Assembly (NCBI GenBank): GCA_011390205.1
Contig: JAABSX010000006.1
Span: 62,001 to 126,000, forward strand
DNA length: 64,000 bases
Origin: Microscillaceae bacterium
Lineage (GTDB): Bacteria > Bacteroidota > Bacteroidia > Cytophagales > Microscillaceae
Direction: 5' to 3'
A program made the translations under genes and the position numbers. Positions within the stretch are counted from its first letter, which is position 1; each line of letters begins with the position of its first letter. Shown here piece after piece: positions 28,240-37,030 of the stretch. A model generated the notes under the pieces. That model was not told the origin of the DNA and ran no database searches. It saw only the letters and a list, made by a program, of their open reading frames with translations.

Positions 28240-30759
28240 TTAGCTGTAAAAGACACGCTTCACTCGCTCACTGATGCTCGTCAGGATTTCATAAGGGATG
28301 GTATCTAGTTTTTCTGCCAGCTCTAGTAGGCTGTGTTCGGGGCTAAATACAATCACTTCATCTCCTTCTTGGGCAGGTATATTGCCTAAGTCTATCATGG
28401 TCATATCCATACATACATTTCCGATTACTGCTGCGGGCTTTCCTTTTATCCAGACTTTGCCCACGCCTTGGCTGAGTTTGCGGCTAAACCCATCTGCATA
28501 GCCTATGGCGATGGTTGCGGTTCGGGTATCTTGCAGAGCTTTGCCTCTTCTGCCGTAGCCGATGCTTTCTCCTTTGGGGATGGATTTGATTTGAGAAATG
28601 GTCGTTTTGAGTGTGCCGATGGGCATCAGCATGGCTTGCTGCTGGGCGTTGGCTTCTATGCCATAAAGCCCAATGCCAAGGCGAACCATGTCTAGCTGTG
28701 CCTCAGGAAAACGCACAATGCCTGGGGAGTTGAGAATATGCTTTAAAAAGGTATAGCCAAGTGTATCTTCTATTTTTTGAGCCATTCGTCTGAATGTAGC
28801 GATTTGATTCTTAGAAAAATCTTCGTGCTGGGCATCATCTGCCCCTGCCAAGTGGCTAAATACGGAGGCAACTTGCACGTGATACGGGATTGACTTTTCT
28901 AGTAGATCAAGAAGCTGCTCTAGTTCAGATTCTTCAAAGCCGAGGCGGTGCATGCCTGTATCTAGTTTGAGGTGTATCTTTTGTGTCTTTGCAGAAGGAG
29001 ATTTAACCAACTCTTGGTAGGCACTGAGGTACTGTTGCATCACCTTGAAGCTATAAATCTCAGGCTCTAGGTCATAGCTAAATATTTTTTCCCAAGTTTC
29101 TTCGCCTGGGTTCATGACCATAATCGGGAGGTGAACGCCTTGCTGTCGGAGAGCTACACCTTCATCTGCATAGGCTACGGCAAGGTAATCTACCTTATGA
29201 AATTGCAGCAGGTTGGCGACTTGCCCAAGCCCACTCCCATAGGCAAATGCTTTGACCATGACCATTAACTGTGTGTTGGGTTTGAGCAGGCTTCTGTAAA
29301 AATTAAGATTGTGGACAAGTGCTTCTAGGTTGATTTCTAGTACAGTGCCGTGGTTTTGTTTTTCTAGTCTTTGGACAATCTTCTCAAAGGCAAATTTTCT
29401 AGCTCCTTTTACCAGAATTGTGGCTTCTTTGAAGTTTTTCCAGAGGAGGCTCTCGAGAAAGCCTTCGGTATTTTCAAAGAAATGTGCAGGCATTTGAAAA
29501 AGGTCTTGGTATTTGGCAAAGTTTTCTCCGATGCCCACCAGTTGGCTTAGCTTTTTTTCGGATAAAAGCCTTGCCATACGTTGATAGAGGATTTTTTCGG
29601 GAAGCCCTGATTCTTTAATTTCTGATAGAATGGCTATCTGTGTGCTGTGCTGAGATTGGGATATTAGAAAATCCAAGGCTATCTGCAGCCCTGCAAGGTC
29701 ATTGTTGTAAGAGTCATCTACCAGCACACATTGGTTTTGCCCAGCCTTTAAGGTGAGCCGCATCTCTACATTGGGCAGCGTATGCAGCCCTTGCTGTAGG
29801 GCATTGTCTTCTAGCCCTAGTTTTAAGGCGGTGATGAGTGCGTGGCTTATATTCTCCAAGGAGGCGTGCTCATGGAGTGCGAAAGGCAGTAAAAAATTTT
29901 TTTGAAGTGAAGCAGAGAAAAACAGGTCTATCTGTGTCGTTTGTGGGCTTTGGCGAGTGTATTTTACATAAATGATTTTGTTTTCTGTATCAAAAACAGG
30001 CTCAGAAGCAATGGGCTGCCATGCAAGCCACTGAGTAGGTGAAGTTTTTTTTTGAGCTAGGGATTCATCTAATGCTGAGATACCTCTCTTATAAATCACA
30101 AATTTGGCTTCTTCAAAGAGTTGCAGTTTTTCTTGCAGTTTTTCTTCTTTGCTGCTGAAGCCCTCATCATGGGCTGTGCCTAGATTGGTAAATATGCCAT
30201 ATTCTGGACGAATCATTGCTTGAAGTTTTTTCATTTCTCCTTTTTGGGAGATGCCTGCTTCAAATATCGCCAATTCGTGCCAGTCTTGCATTTCCCAGAG
30301 GGAGAGCGGCACGCCTACTTGTGAGTTAAAACTTTTAGGACTTTTGATGACTTTGTATTTGCCTGCCATGAGGTGGGCGAGCCACTCTTTGATGATGGTT
30401 TTGCCATTGCTGCCTGTGATGCCCACCACTGGATATTTAAAACAAGCACGGTGCATTGCGGCCATGTGTTGTAGTGCTTCTTTCGTGTCAGGCACTTTGA
30501 GCAGGTTTGCTTCGGGCAGGTGTGCCTGTATTTCGGGAGTAATCTGGGAGACGACAAAATTTCGGACACCTTTTTGGTAAACCTCCTTGAGGTGTGCATG
30601 CCCATCGTGTCTATCTCCTTTGAGTGCAAAAAAAAGCCCCTGATTTGCAAAGGATATTTTACGACTGTCAATGAATAAATGCCTTATTTCAGCCTCTTTG
30701 AGTGTGTTTTGGAGTATTTTCCCTTGTAGGGCTTCTGCTATTTTTATAAAAGAAATCAT
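28240..30759 (-). CDS. Bifunctional MurF / alanine racemase
   Basis: Fusion of UDP-MurNAc-tripeptide:D-Ala-D-Ala ligase (about 1-460) and alanine racemase (about 465-839), linking D-Ala supply to peptidoglycan precursor synthesis. MurF: ATP loop GITGSNGKTIIKEW, FTNLGTAHDEGF, and VDDSYNNDLAGLQIAL. Alr: PLP lysine in VMVKAFAYGSGL, LDTGMHRLGF, catalytic-Tyr motif SIGYGRRGKA, and NVCMDMTMIDL. All key motifs are intact, so both activities are expected. This fusion is a known Bacteroidetes trait. It is adjacent to the NDH-2 gene on the same strand (78-nt gap). Confidence 0.96.
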   Translation of the reverse strand: MISFIKIAEALQGKILQNTLKEAEIRHLFIDSRKISFANQGLFFALKGDRHDGHAHLKEVYQKGVRNFVVSQITPEIQAHLPEANLLKVPDTKEALQHMAAMHRACFKYPVVGITGSNGKTIIKEWLAHLMAGKYKVIKSPKSFNSQVGVPLSLWEMQDWHELAIFEAGISQKGEMKKLQAMIRPEYGIFTNLGTAHDEGFSSKEEKLQEKLQLFEEAKFVIYKRGISALDESLAQKKTSPTQWLAWQPIASEPVFDTENKIIYVKYTRQSPQTTQIDLFFSASLQKNFLLPFALHEHASLENISHALITALKLGLEDNALQQGLHTLPNVEMRLTLKAGQNQCVLVDDSYNNDLAGLQIALDFLISQSQHSTQIAILSEIKESGLPEKILYQRMARLLSEKKLSQLVGIGENFAKYQDLFQMPAHFFENTEGFLESLLWKNFKEATILVKGARKFAFEKIVQRLEKQNHGTVLEINLEALVHNLNFYRSLLKPNTQLMVMVKAFAYGSGLGQVANLLQFHKVDYLAVAYADEGVALRQQGVHLPIMVMNPGEETWEKIFSYDLEPEIYSFKVMQQYLSAYQELVKSPSAKTQKIHLKLDTGMHRLGFEESELEQLLDLLEKSIPYHVQVASVFSHLAGADDAQHEDFSKNQIATFRRMAQKIEDTLGYTFLKHILNSPGIVRFPEAQLDMVRLGIGLYGIEANAQQQAMLMPIGTLKTTISQIKSIPKGESIGYGRRGKALQDTRTATIAIGYADGFSRKLSQGVGKVWIKGKPAAVIGNVCMDMTMIDLGNIPAQEGDEVIVFSPEHSLLELAEKLDTIPYEILTSISERVKRVFYS

Positions 30760-30837
30760 AATCTACGGAGGCTGATAATTGAGTGCCAAGTATTTTGCTA
30801 AGAGGGTACTTTGCTGAGGCTTTGTTAGAAGTTTTGT

Positions 30838-32166
30838 TTAGGTTTTTTCGAGGGTTTGTTCAAAATGTTCTTCTCCTTTGTCTATGATGAGGCGGTTGCT
30901 TTTATCATAACTGATATAACTCCATAGCCAGCTCCAAAAGACGAAGATGCGATTTCGGAAGCCCACCAAAGACATCAAATGCACAAACATCCAGATAAAC
31001 CAAGCAAAGAAACCTTGTGTCTTAAATTTACCAACTTCTACCACTGCCTTGTTGCGCCCGATGGTTGCCATTGCTCCTTTGTTCAAGTATTTGAAGGGTT
31101 TTAAGCCTTGCCCTTTAAAAATTTGGGGAAGGTTTTTGGCAAGGAGTTTTCCTTGCTGCATAGCCGTCGGGGCTACTTGCGGGTGTCCGTAAGGGTATTT
31201 GTCAGTAATCATGGCAGCTATGTCACCGATTGCAAAAATATTTTCGTAGCCTTTTACTCGGTTGTATTCATCTACCAAGAAGCGGTTTCCTCTGCCAATT
31301 GCCGAAGCATCAATGCCCTCAATGGGTGTACCTGTAACTCCTGCTGCCCAGATAAGGTGCTTCGTAATCATCTCTGTGCCATCATTAAGGATGACCTTGT
31401 AGCCATCATAAGATTTTACTGATTTTCCTAGGTGCACCTGCACGCCCATCTGTTCTAAGAACTCTTTGGATTTTTTACCTGATATATCTGCCATTCCATT
31501 GAGCAAATGATGATTGGCTTCTACCAAGTGAATGTCCATTTCTTTGAGGTCAAGTTCTTTGTAATCTCTAGGAAAGACGTGTTTTTTGAGCTCTGCCAAT
31601 GCACCAGCTATCTCTACTCCTGTGGGACCTCCGCCCACGACCACAAAATCCATGTAGCTATTCATCATCTCAAAATCATCTGTTAGGAGGGCTTGCTCAA
31701 AACCCCTGATGATGCGGTTTCGGAGTCTGATGGCATCTTGGATTGATTTCATCGGGACGGCATACTTGCTGATGTCTTCCATGCCGTAATAATTGGTGGT
31801 AGTGCCAGTGGCTATCACAAGATAATCATAGCTTACATCTCCTATTGAGGTGTAGATTGTCCGTGCTTCAGGGTCTATTTTCTCTACTTCTCCCATTCTA
31901 AAATAGAAATTTTTGACTTTCTCAAAGAGTTTTCGGAAGGGGTAGATGATGGAGTTTGTTTCTAGCCCTGAGGTAGCTACTTGGTAAAGTAGTGGTTGAA
32001 AAGTGTGGTGGTTATTTTTATCAAATAAAATTACCTGACAATCTACCTTACGCAATGATTTGGCAAGCTCCAGACCGCCAAATCCTCCACCTATGATGAT
32101 GATGCGTGGAGAACTTGTATCTGGGATTTTGACTGTTTTTCTGTTTTTTGAAGGTGTTTCGTCCAT
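30838..32166 (-). CDS. ndh: Type II NADH dehydrogenase (NDH-2)
   Basis: Single-subunit, non-proton-pumping NADH:quinone oxidoreductase on the inner face of the cytoplasmic membrane. Two dinucleotide-binding motifs: FAD, IIIIGGGFGGLELAKSL, near residue 22; NAD, VVVGGGPTGVEIAGALAEL, near 170. Also IFAIGDIAAM and the quinone-site stretch GHPQVAPTAMQQG. The C terminus is hydrophobic (AWFIWMFVHLMSLVGF) and serves as membrane anchor. The start is set to ATG 32166 (442 aa); an upstream frame to 32241 adds only a non-family extension. Confidence 0.94.
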   Translation of the reverse strand: MDETPSKNRKTVKIPDTSSPRIIIIGGGFGGLELAKSLRKVDCQVILFDKNNHHTFQPLLYQVATSGLETNSIIYPFRKLFEKVKNFYFRMGEVEKIDPEARTIYTSIGDVSYDYLVIATGTTTNYYGMEDISKYAVPMKSIQDAIRLRNRIIRGFEQALLTDDFEMMNSYMDFVVVGGGPTGVEIAGALAELKKHVFPRDYKELDLKEMDIHLVEANHHLLNGMADISGKKSKEFLEQMGVQVHLGKSVKSYDGYKVILNDGTEMITKHLIWAAGVTGTPIEGIDASAIGRGNRFLVDEYNRVKGYENIFAIGDIAAMITDKYPYGHPQVAPTAMQQGKLLAKNLPQIFKGQGLKPFKYLNKGAMATIGRNKAVVEVGKFKTQGFFAWFIWMFVHLMSLVGFRNRIFVFWSWLWSYISYDKSNRLIIDKGEEHFEQTLEKT

Positions 32167-32368
32167 GGGTTTTGTACTTTTTGTAAGTGATTTATAGGTG
32201 ATAAAACAAATGTGCCAGATTATCAATGTGCTAACTATCAATACAGTACACGAAAAACAACAAGCCGTGGTTCTTGATTAGAGTGTGTGTAGTTATTCTA
32301 AACATTTGACAACACTCATTTAAAAATATCTTGTTACTGTTTTTAGAGAGATTATGAACTGTATTAGA

Positions 32369-33214
32369 TTAATAAGTCATCAATACATCTCTGACATTTT
32401 CCATGAGCCACATCGGGGTAGAGGTAGCCCCACAGATGCCTATGGTGTCATTTTCTTTAAACCAAGCCTTGTCTAAATCTTCGGCATTGGAGATAAAATA
32501 AGTATGCTCGTTTACATCCTTACAGACATTGTATAAGACTTTCCCGTTAGAAGACTTTGTGCCAGCCACGAATATAATCTTGTCAAACCTTTGAGCAAAG
32601 TGCCGAAGTTCTTTGTCTCTGTTAGACACTTGCCTACAAATGGTGTCATTGGCATTGACTTCTATGCCCTCATTTTCTATGATTTGTTTGATTTCGTAAA
32701 ATTTATCGGTGCTTTTGGTAGTTTGGCTGTAGAGTGTCAGGTTTTTGGGCAGTGATTTCAGGTCAAGTTCGCTGATATCTTGGAATACCACTGCTTCATT
32801 GTTTGTCTGCCCGAGTAGTCCCTTTACTTCAGCATGTCCGTGTTTTCCGAATATATAAATAGGCTCTTTCTTATCGTGTGAGTTTTTGATTCGGTTTTGG
32901 AGCTTAAGTACTACAGGGCAAGAAGCGTCTATCAGTTCTAGGTTGTTATTGAGGGCGGTTTCATAGGTAGATGGAGGCTCTCCGTGTGCTCTGATGAGCA
33001 CTTTTTCGTTATGTAAGGTGGCAAGTTCATCATAAGAGATAATCTTTAGCCCTTTAGCTTCTAGGCGTTTGACTTCCTCATCATTATGGACAATATCCCC
33101 CAAACAATACAAATAGGATTGCTCTTGTAGGATATCTTCTGCCATCTCAATGGCATAGACCACGCCGAAGCAAAAGCCTGAATTTTGATCGATATTTACT
33201 TGAAGATTTAGCAT
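32369..33214 (-). CDS. ispH: 4-hydroxy-3-methylbut-2-enyl diphosphate reductase IspH
   Basis: Last enzyme of the MEP pathway: 4Fe-4S reductase producing IPP and DMAPP. The three cluster cysteines are in SGFCFGVVYAIEMAE (Cys15), DASCPVVLKLQ, and DTICRQVSNRDKEL; GKHGHAEVKGLLGQ carries the conserved His and Glu region; IFVAGTKSSNGKVLYNVC and GICGATSTP follow. 281 aa, normal length. Monocistronic, with gaps on both sides. Confidence 0.96.
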   Translation of the reverse strand: MLNLQVNIDQNSGFCFGVVYAIEMAEDILQEQSYLYCLGDIVHNDEEVKRLEAKGLKIISYDELATLHNEKVLIRAHGEPPSTYETALNNNLELIDASCPVVLKLQNRIKNSHDKKEPIYIFGKHGHAEVKGLLGQTNNEAVVFQDISELDLKSLPKNLTLYSQTTKSTDKFYEIKQIIENEGIEVNANDTICRQVSNRDKELRHFAQRFDKIIFVAGTKSSNGKVLYNVCKDVNEHTYFISNAEDLDKAWFKENDTIGICGATSTPMWLMENVRDVLMTY

Positions 33215-33476
33215 AATGATTAAAAAAAATGAATGTAAGTAGTTATAAATTAGGAGTATTTAATTTTCAGTTATTATGGGTCAAGTAAACGTATTACTTA
33301 CAAGTGCATTACAGAAACAATCATGTAAATCAAATCTGCTTAGATACTTTATAAATAATATGGGTTTATCATGGTACTGTGTTTAAGATACTTTGTTTGA
33401 TGATTAGTATCAAATTTTCGCCCAAAAAAATGACCAAATCAACAATAGAAGGATAACCCACAAAAAAACTAAAAGT

Positions 33477-33938
33477 TTACTTTGCTAGATAACTTTTTAA
33501 CATCTCAATTTGAGCAGGATTTGCCAATTTTTTTTCTAGTAGGTATCTGGCTATTTCGGGGCGCATGGCTTCGGGGACTTCTTTTTGGTTTATGTTTTCT
33601 ATAATCTGTTTTTGGTCTTCTTGAATATGTGCACTAAACCCCAAAATACTTGGCGTATTGGATTGAATAGAAAAACGCAAAAAGCGAATTTCTACACTTT
33701 CGGGCGCTTCACTGACAGCCTCCGCAAAGCGTGTGTTTGCTTTGCGCACAAGGTCTAGTTTTTCTAAAGGATTCCAGGCATCCCTTGCTTGTAAGGCAAG
33801 CCCTGCTGCTTGGTATGCCCAGTAAAGAGGGTTTTCGGCTTGATTTTCTATGCTTTTGAGTGCTTTCAAAAACATCTGTGCCTGTGGGTAGCCCTCACTT
33901 GCGGCAGCGAACAGATCACGTATTTCCTCAATTTCCAA
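33477..33938 (-). CDS. TPR-like conserved hypothetical protein
   Basis: 153-residue, helix-rich soluble protein without signal peptide. It carries the segment KLDLVRKANTRFAEAVSEAP followed by SVEIRFLRFSIQSNTPSILG and a C-terminal IQEDQKQIIENI. I associate this pattern with a Bacteroidetes conserved family of unknown function with a tetratricopeptide-like N-terminal part. The start is TTG at 33938, only 2 nt after the stop of the nucleotidyltransferase gene; there is no ATG candidate. The tight junction argues for translational coupling. The function is not known. Confidence 0.65.
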   Translation of the reverse strand: MEIEEIRDLFAAASEGYPQAQMFLKALKSIENQAENPLYWAYQAAGLALQARDAWNPLEKLDLVRKANTRFAEAVSEAPESVEIRFLRFSIQSNTPSILGFSAHIQEDQKQIIENINQKEVPEAMRPEIARYLLEKKLANPAQIEMLKSYLAK

Positions 33939-33940
33939 GT

Positions 33941-34942
33941 TTATATGTTGTGTTTAAAGGTTTGATAAAATTCTAAAATATCTTTTTGTATTTGGGCCTC
34001 AGTATTTCTGAGTATATAATGCTTAAAGTTAGTGGCTTGATTTTTAAAACCCACTATAAAAGCGCCTAAATTTTTAGTGTTGAGCTCAGGGAGAAGGTTT
34101 AAAACAAGGTTTCCATTGAATTTTTGATGGATTTCTTTTGTGATTCGTTCTTTTTCTTGCTCTTCTATCATCCAATTAATTAGATTGGATTCAGAAAAAT
34201 AAATGTCTATCAGAGGAAGATACACCTCTTTGTTGCGATGAAAAGGGTATTCTCTTTGAATTTGTTTGTCTTCTAGGTAGTCAATGAATGCCTGCATGGT
34301 GGGGCGTTCTCGGATTCGTTTAAGTGTATTGGGTGCGGGCTGAAGATAGGGGCTAGATGTGAAATAAGGGCTAGAAAGCAGCCATTCAAACATATCTTCC
34401 AGACCTTCAAAGCCCTGCTGCCAAGTGCTGTATTTTAAACCTATGAATGCAATTATCTTCTTGAAGTCTCGGCTTATGATTTTTTCTTTCTTGTAATTTC
34501 CTTCCGAATGTCGATACACATAGCTTAGCCCATCTTGCCCATATTTGAGATTAAAGCGGTGAAATATTTTCCCCAAAAGATTTCCTAAATCATTGAAAGA
34601 CAGGTAATGATACATTATGTCTAAATTTTCTGCTGAGGTCTCAAAAAAATCAACTTGTAGCCCTTCGTAGGAGATGGATAAAATATTTCCCACTGATTTG
34701 AAATCTTTGATGTGAAGCTCTTGTATGATTGCTTGCTTGAATGCTGACCAGCCAAAAGCCCCGTTTTTTTGTAGGGAGACAAGCAGGTCTAAGTCTCCAA
34801 AATCTGCTTTTTGATGATAATAACGAGGGATTCGGTAAGCATCTGTACCTATTTTTTGGCTGAGGTACTCACTCACTTTTTGTTCTATCTGGATGTATTT
34901 TTTTCTTTCTACTCTACCTAAGTTAAATAATTTGCCTCCCAT
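33941..34942 (-). CDS. Pol-beta-superfamily nucleotidyltransferase-like protein
   Basis: 333-residue soluble protein. From ATG 34942 it begins MGGKLFNLGRVERKKY and reaches the nucleotidyltransferase signature DFGDLDLLVS (Asp50, Asp52), with a third acidic residue in LQVDFFE (Asp98), a complete Asp triad as in active polymerase-beta-fold enzymes. Later conserved-looking segments are DLGNLLGKIFHRF, YGQDGLSYVYR and KRIRERPTMQAFIDYLE. From memory, proteins with this MGG-start and segment order occur in large phages and some eukaryotes, mostly unannotated; this was not checked. Substrate unknown. An ATG at 35014 would add 24 residues without family character. Cotranscribed with the TPR-like gene; a TerY-like gene is divergent. 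Confidence 0.72.
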   Translation of the reverse strand: MGGKLFNLGRVERKKYIQIEQKVSEYLSQKIGTDAYRIPRYYHQKADFGDLDLLVSLQKNGAFGWSAFKQAIIQELHIKDFKSVGNILSISYEGLQVDFFETSAENLDIMYHYLSFNDLGNLLGKIFHRFNLKYGQDGLSYVYRHSEGNYKKEKIISRDFKKIIAFIGLKYSTWQQGFEGLEDMFEWLLSSPYFTSSPYLQPAPNTLKRIRERPTMQAFIDYLEDKQIQREYPFHRNKEVYLPLIDIYFSESNLINWMIEEQEKERITKEIHQKFNGNLVLNLLPELNTKNLGAFIVGFKNQATNFKHYILRNTEAQIQKDILEFYQTFKHNI

Positions 34943-35137
34943 ATTGTATATAATCGTTTTTTGCTGCGGTATTTTGTCTTGCTTTTTTTTGGATAATGAA
35001 GAAAGATAAGCCAAATATTGCCAAAATAAAAAATTGAAATTGTTAAAAAATAAGGATAAATTAAAACTTTATCGATTACTTTTAGGTAGTTTTCAAGTAA
35101 AGAAACCAAATAAATAGGAATCCAAACTCAGATAAAT

Positions 35138-35812
35138 ATGGCATTTGATGATTTTGTAGCAGAAACCCCTGATAATTTTGAGCAAAAATGCTTGTGTGTC
35201 CTTGTGCTAGATGTTTCTGGCTCAATGACTGGCGAGCGTATCAAAGAATTAAACCGAGGCTTAGATGAGTTTCACAGGCAAGTCCGCAATGATGAAATTG
35301 CTTCTCAGAGATTAGAAGTCTGTATCATCGCATTTAATTCTAACATCTCTTGTATTCAAGAACCTGCCTTGATTGATAAATTTGTGATGCCCATCTTGAA
35401 GGCAAGGGGCACAACCAAACTCGTGGATGCAGTCAGGGCAGGCATAGACAAGACCGAAGCTCGCAAACGCTGGTACAAAGAAACAGGACAATCTTATTAC
35501 CGTCCTTTTGTGATTTTGATTACGGATGGCACCCCTGACTCTGACCAAGACGTGGACGGGCTCTCGATGGAAGTTAATGAGGGAGTCAATGATAAACGTT
35601 TTATGTTTTTCCCGATAGGTGTCCAAGATGCCAATTTGGGGGTTCTCAAAGAAATAGCTCACCCTTCTACACCTCCTATGATGCTCAAAGGCTTGAATTT
35701 TATTGCTTTTTTTCAGTGGCTTAGCAATAGCATAGGCATCATCACCAAATCCAATGAAGGTGATAAAGTAAACTTCCCTGATGCTTCAGGTTGGGGGCAA
35801 ATGGAAATATAA
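35138..35812 (+). CDS. TerY-like von Willebrand factor A (vWA) protein
   Basis: 224-residue cytoplasmic vWA protein. MIDAS site complete: DVSGSMTGER near residues 26-35, the Thr in ARGTTKLVDAV, and ITDGTPDSDQD. The family name follows from the TerY-type pattern (GLDEFHRQVRND, FFPIGVQDANL, LKGLNFIAFFQWLSNSI). TerY proteins usually occur with a PP2C phosphatase and a kinase (the TerY-P triad) or with tellurium-resistance genes; neither is present here. The divergent neighbour is the nucleotidyltransferase, 195 nt away. A bidirectional terminator separates it from rfbB. Confidence 0.85.
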   Translation: MAFDDFVAETPDNFEQKCLCVLVLDVSGSMTGERIKELNRGLDEFHRQVRNDEIASQRLEVCIIAFNSNISCIQEPALIDKFVMPILKARGTTKLVDAVRAGIDKTEARKRWYKETGQSYYRPFVILITDGTPDSDQDVDGLSMEVNEGVNDKRFMFFPIGVQDANLGVLKEIAHPSTPPMMLKGLNFIAFFQWLSNSIGIITKSNEGDKVNFPDASGWGQMEI

Positions 35813-35853
35813 ATTTTGGGAGGTCGAATGGGTAAAATTTCATTAAAAAAAGA

Positions 35854-35885
35854 AAAACCTCACTTTTTGGGTGAGGTTTTCTTTT
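35854..35885. terminator. Bidirectional terminator
   Basis: 10-bp stem aaaacctcac / gtgaggtttt, 7-nt loop, A run upstream and T-rich tail downstream. Lies between the convergent TerY-like and rfbB genes. Confidence 0.85.
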
Positions 35886-35892
35886 GGAGAAT

Positions 35893-36942
35893 TTATCTTC
35901 CTTCGTATTGCTCTTCATAGTATTGCTGATATGCCCCACTTGTTACTTCGTGAAGCCAGTCTTGATTTTCTAAATACCAATCTATAGTTTTTTCAAGTCC
36001 TTCTTCAAACTGAAGGGAAGGTTTCCAGCCTAGTTCGTTCATGAGTTTGTGGGCATCAATGGCATAGCGAAGGTCATGCCCCGCACGGTCAGTTACGTAG
36101 CTGATGAGTTGCTCTGATTCGCCTTCGGCACGTCCTAGTTTTTTGTCCATGAGCTTGCAAAGCACCTTGATGAGGTCAATGTTTTTCCATTCATTAAAGC
36201 CCCCGATGTTGTAGGTTTCTCCGTGTTTGCCTTCATGAAAAATCACATCAATGGCATGGGCATGGTCTATCACATAGAGCCAATCACGCACGTTTTCGCC
36301 TTTGCCATAGACAGGCAGCGGCTTTTTTTGCTGAATGTTGTTGATGAAAAGCGGAATCAGTTTTTCAGGAAATTGGTGTGAGCCATAGTTATTAGAGCAG
36401 TTAGAAATCACAAAAGGGAGCTTGTAGGTATTGCCATAAGCCCGCACAAAATGGTCTGAGCTTGCCTTAGAAGCGGCATAAGGGGATTGTGGGTCATAGG
36501 GGGTTTCCTCTGTAAAAAAACCACCTTCATCTAGTGAGCCATAGACCTCATCTGTGGAGATATGGTAGAATAATTTTCCTTCGTAGTTATCTTTCCAAAG
36601 ATTCTTGGCGGCATTCAAGAGATTGACTGTACCTATGACATTGGTCTGCACAAACTCAAGTGGGTTGAGGATAGACCTGTCCACATGTGATTCGGCGGCT
36701 AGGTGAAGCACGCCTTCAAATTGATGACGCTCAAAAAGGTCTTGGATAAATACCCCATCTGTAATATCTCCCCTGACGAAAGTATAATTCGGATTGTCCT
36801 CTATGTCTTTGATGCTCCTCAGATTGCCTGCATAGGTTAGGTTATCCAGATTAACTATCTGATAATCAGGGTATTTATTGACAAACCAACGTACTACGTG
36901 TGAGCCAATAAAGCCCGCTCCGCCTGTGATTAATATTTTCAT
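35893..36942 (-). CDS. rfbB: dTDP-glucose 4,6-dehydratase
   Basis: Second step of dTDP-L-rhamnose and related deoxysugar synthesis. SDR fold: TGGAGFIGSHVVRWF at the N terminus, STDEVYGSLDEGGFF with the Thr-Asp-Glu catalytic set, and SPYAASKASSDHFVRAYG with Tyr-x-x-x-Lys; 349 aa, full length. It is downstream of the UDP-sugar dehydrogenase on the same strand (87-nt gap that contains a palindromic repeat). rfbA, rfbC and rfbD are not in the window, so this is not a complete rhamnose operon. Confidence 0.95.
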   Translation of the reverse strand: MKILITGGAGFIGSHVVRWFVNKYPDYQIVNLDNLTYAGNLRSIKDIEDNPNYTFVRGDITDGVFIQDLFERHQFEGVLHLAAESHVDRSILNPLEFVQTNVIGTVNLLNAAKNLWKDNYEGKLFYHISTDEVYGSLDEGGFFTEETPYDPQSPYAASKASSDHFVRAYGNTYKLPFVISNCSNNYGSHQFPEKLIPLFINNIQQKKPLPVYGKGENVRDWLYVIDHAHAIDVIFHEGKHGETYNIGGFNEWKNIDLIKVLCKLMDKKLGRAEGESEQLISYVTDRAGHDLRYAIDAHKLMNELGWKPSLQFEEGLEKTIDWYLENQDWLHEVTSGAYQQYYEEQYEGR

Positions 36943-36998
36943 ATTTTTTGGGTGAGTTATTTAAAATTATTTCTAAAAATAGTTCCTGATAATCAGGT

Positions 36999-37030
36999 GA
37001 AATCCCCCCTTCGGAGGCTAGGGGGCTGCT
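36999..37030 (-). repeat. Palindromic intergenic repeat, copy 3 (inverted)
   Basis: On the minus strand this reads as a degenerate copy of the 38331-38370 element: matching blocks are GCCCCCT, CC-GAAGG and GGGGATTT. It starts right at the stop codon of the UDP-sugar dehydrogenase gene. Together with copies 1 and 2, in opposite orientation, it brackets that gene. Confidence 0.6.

Noticed and set aside
28240-30759. MurF-Alr fusion as a novelty
   Set aside because: This fusion is a known Bacteroidetes feature.
33477-35812. Claiming a proven anti-phage system
   Set aside because: Only gene order and motifs support it; no known defence gene or mobile element is adjacent.
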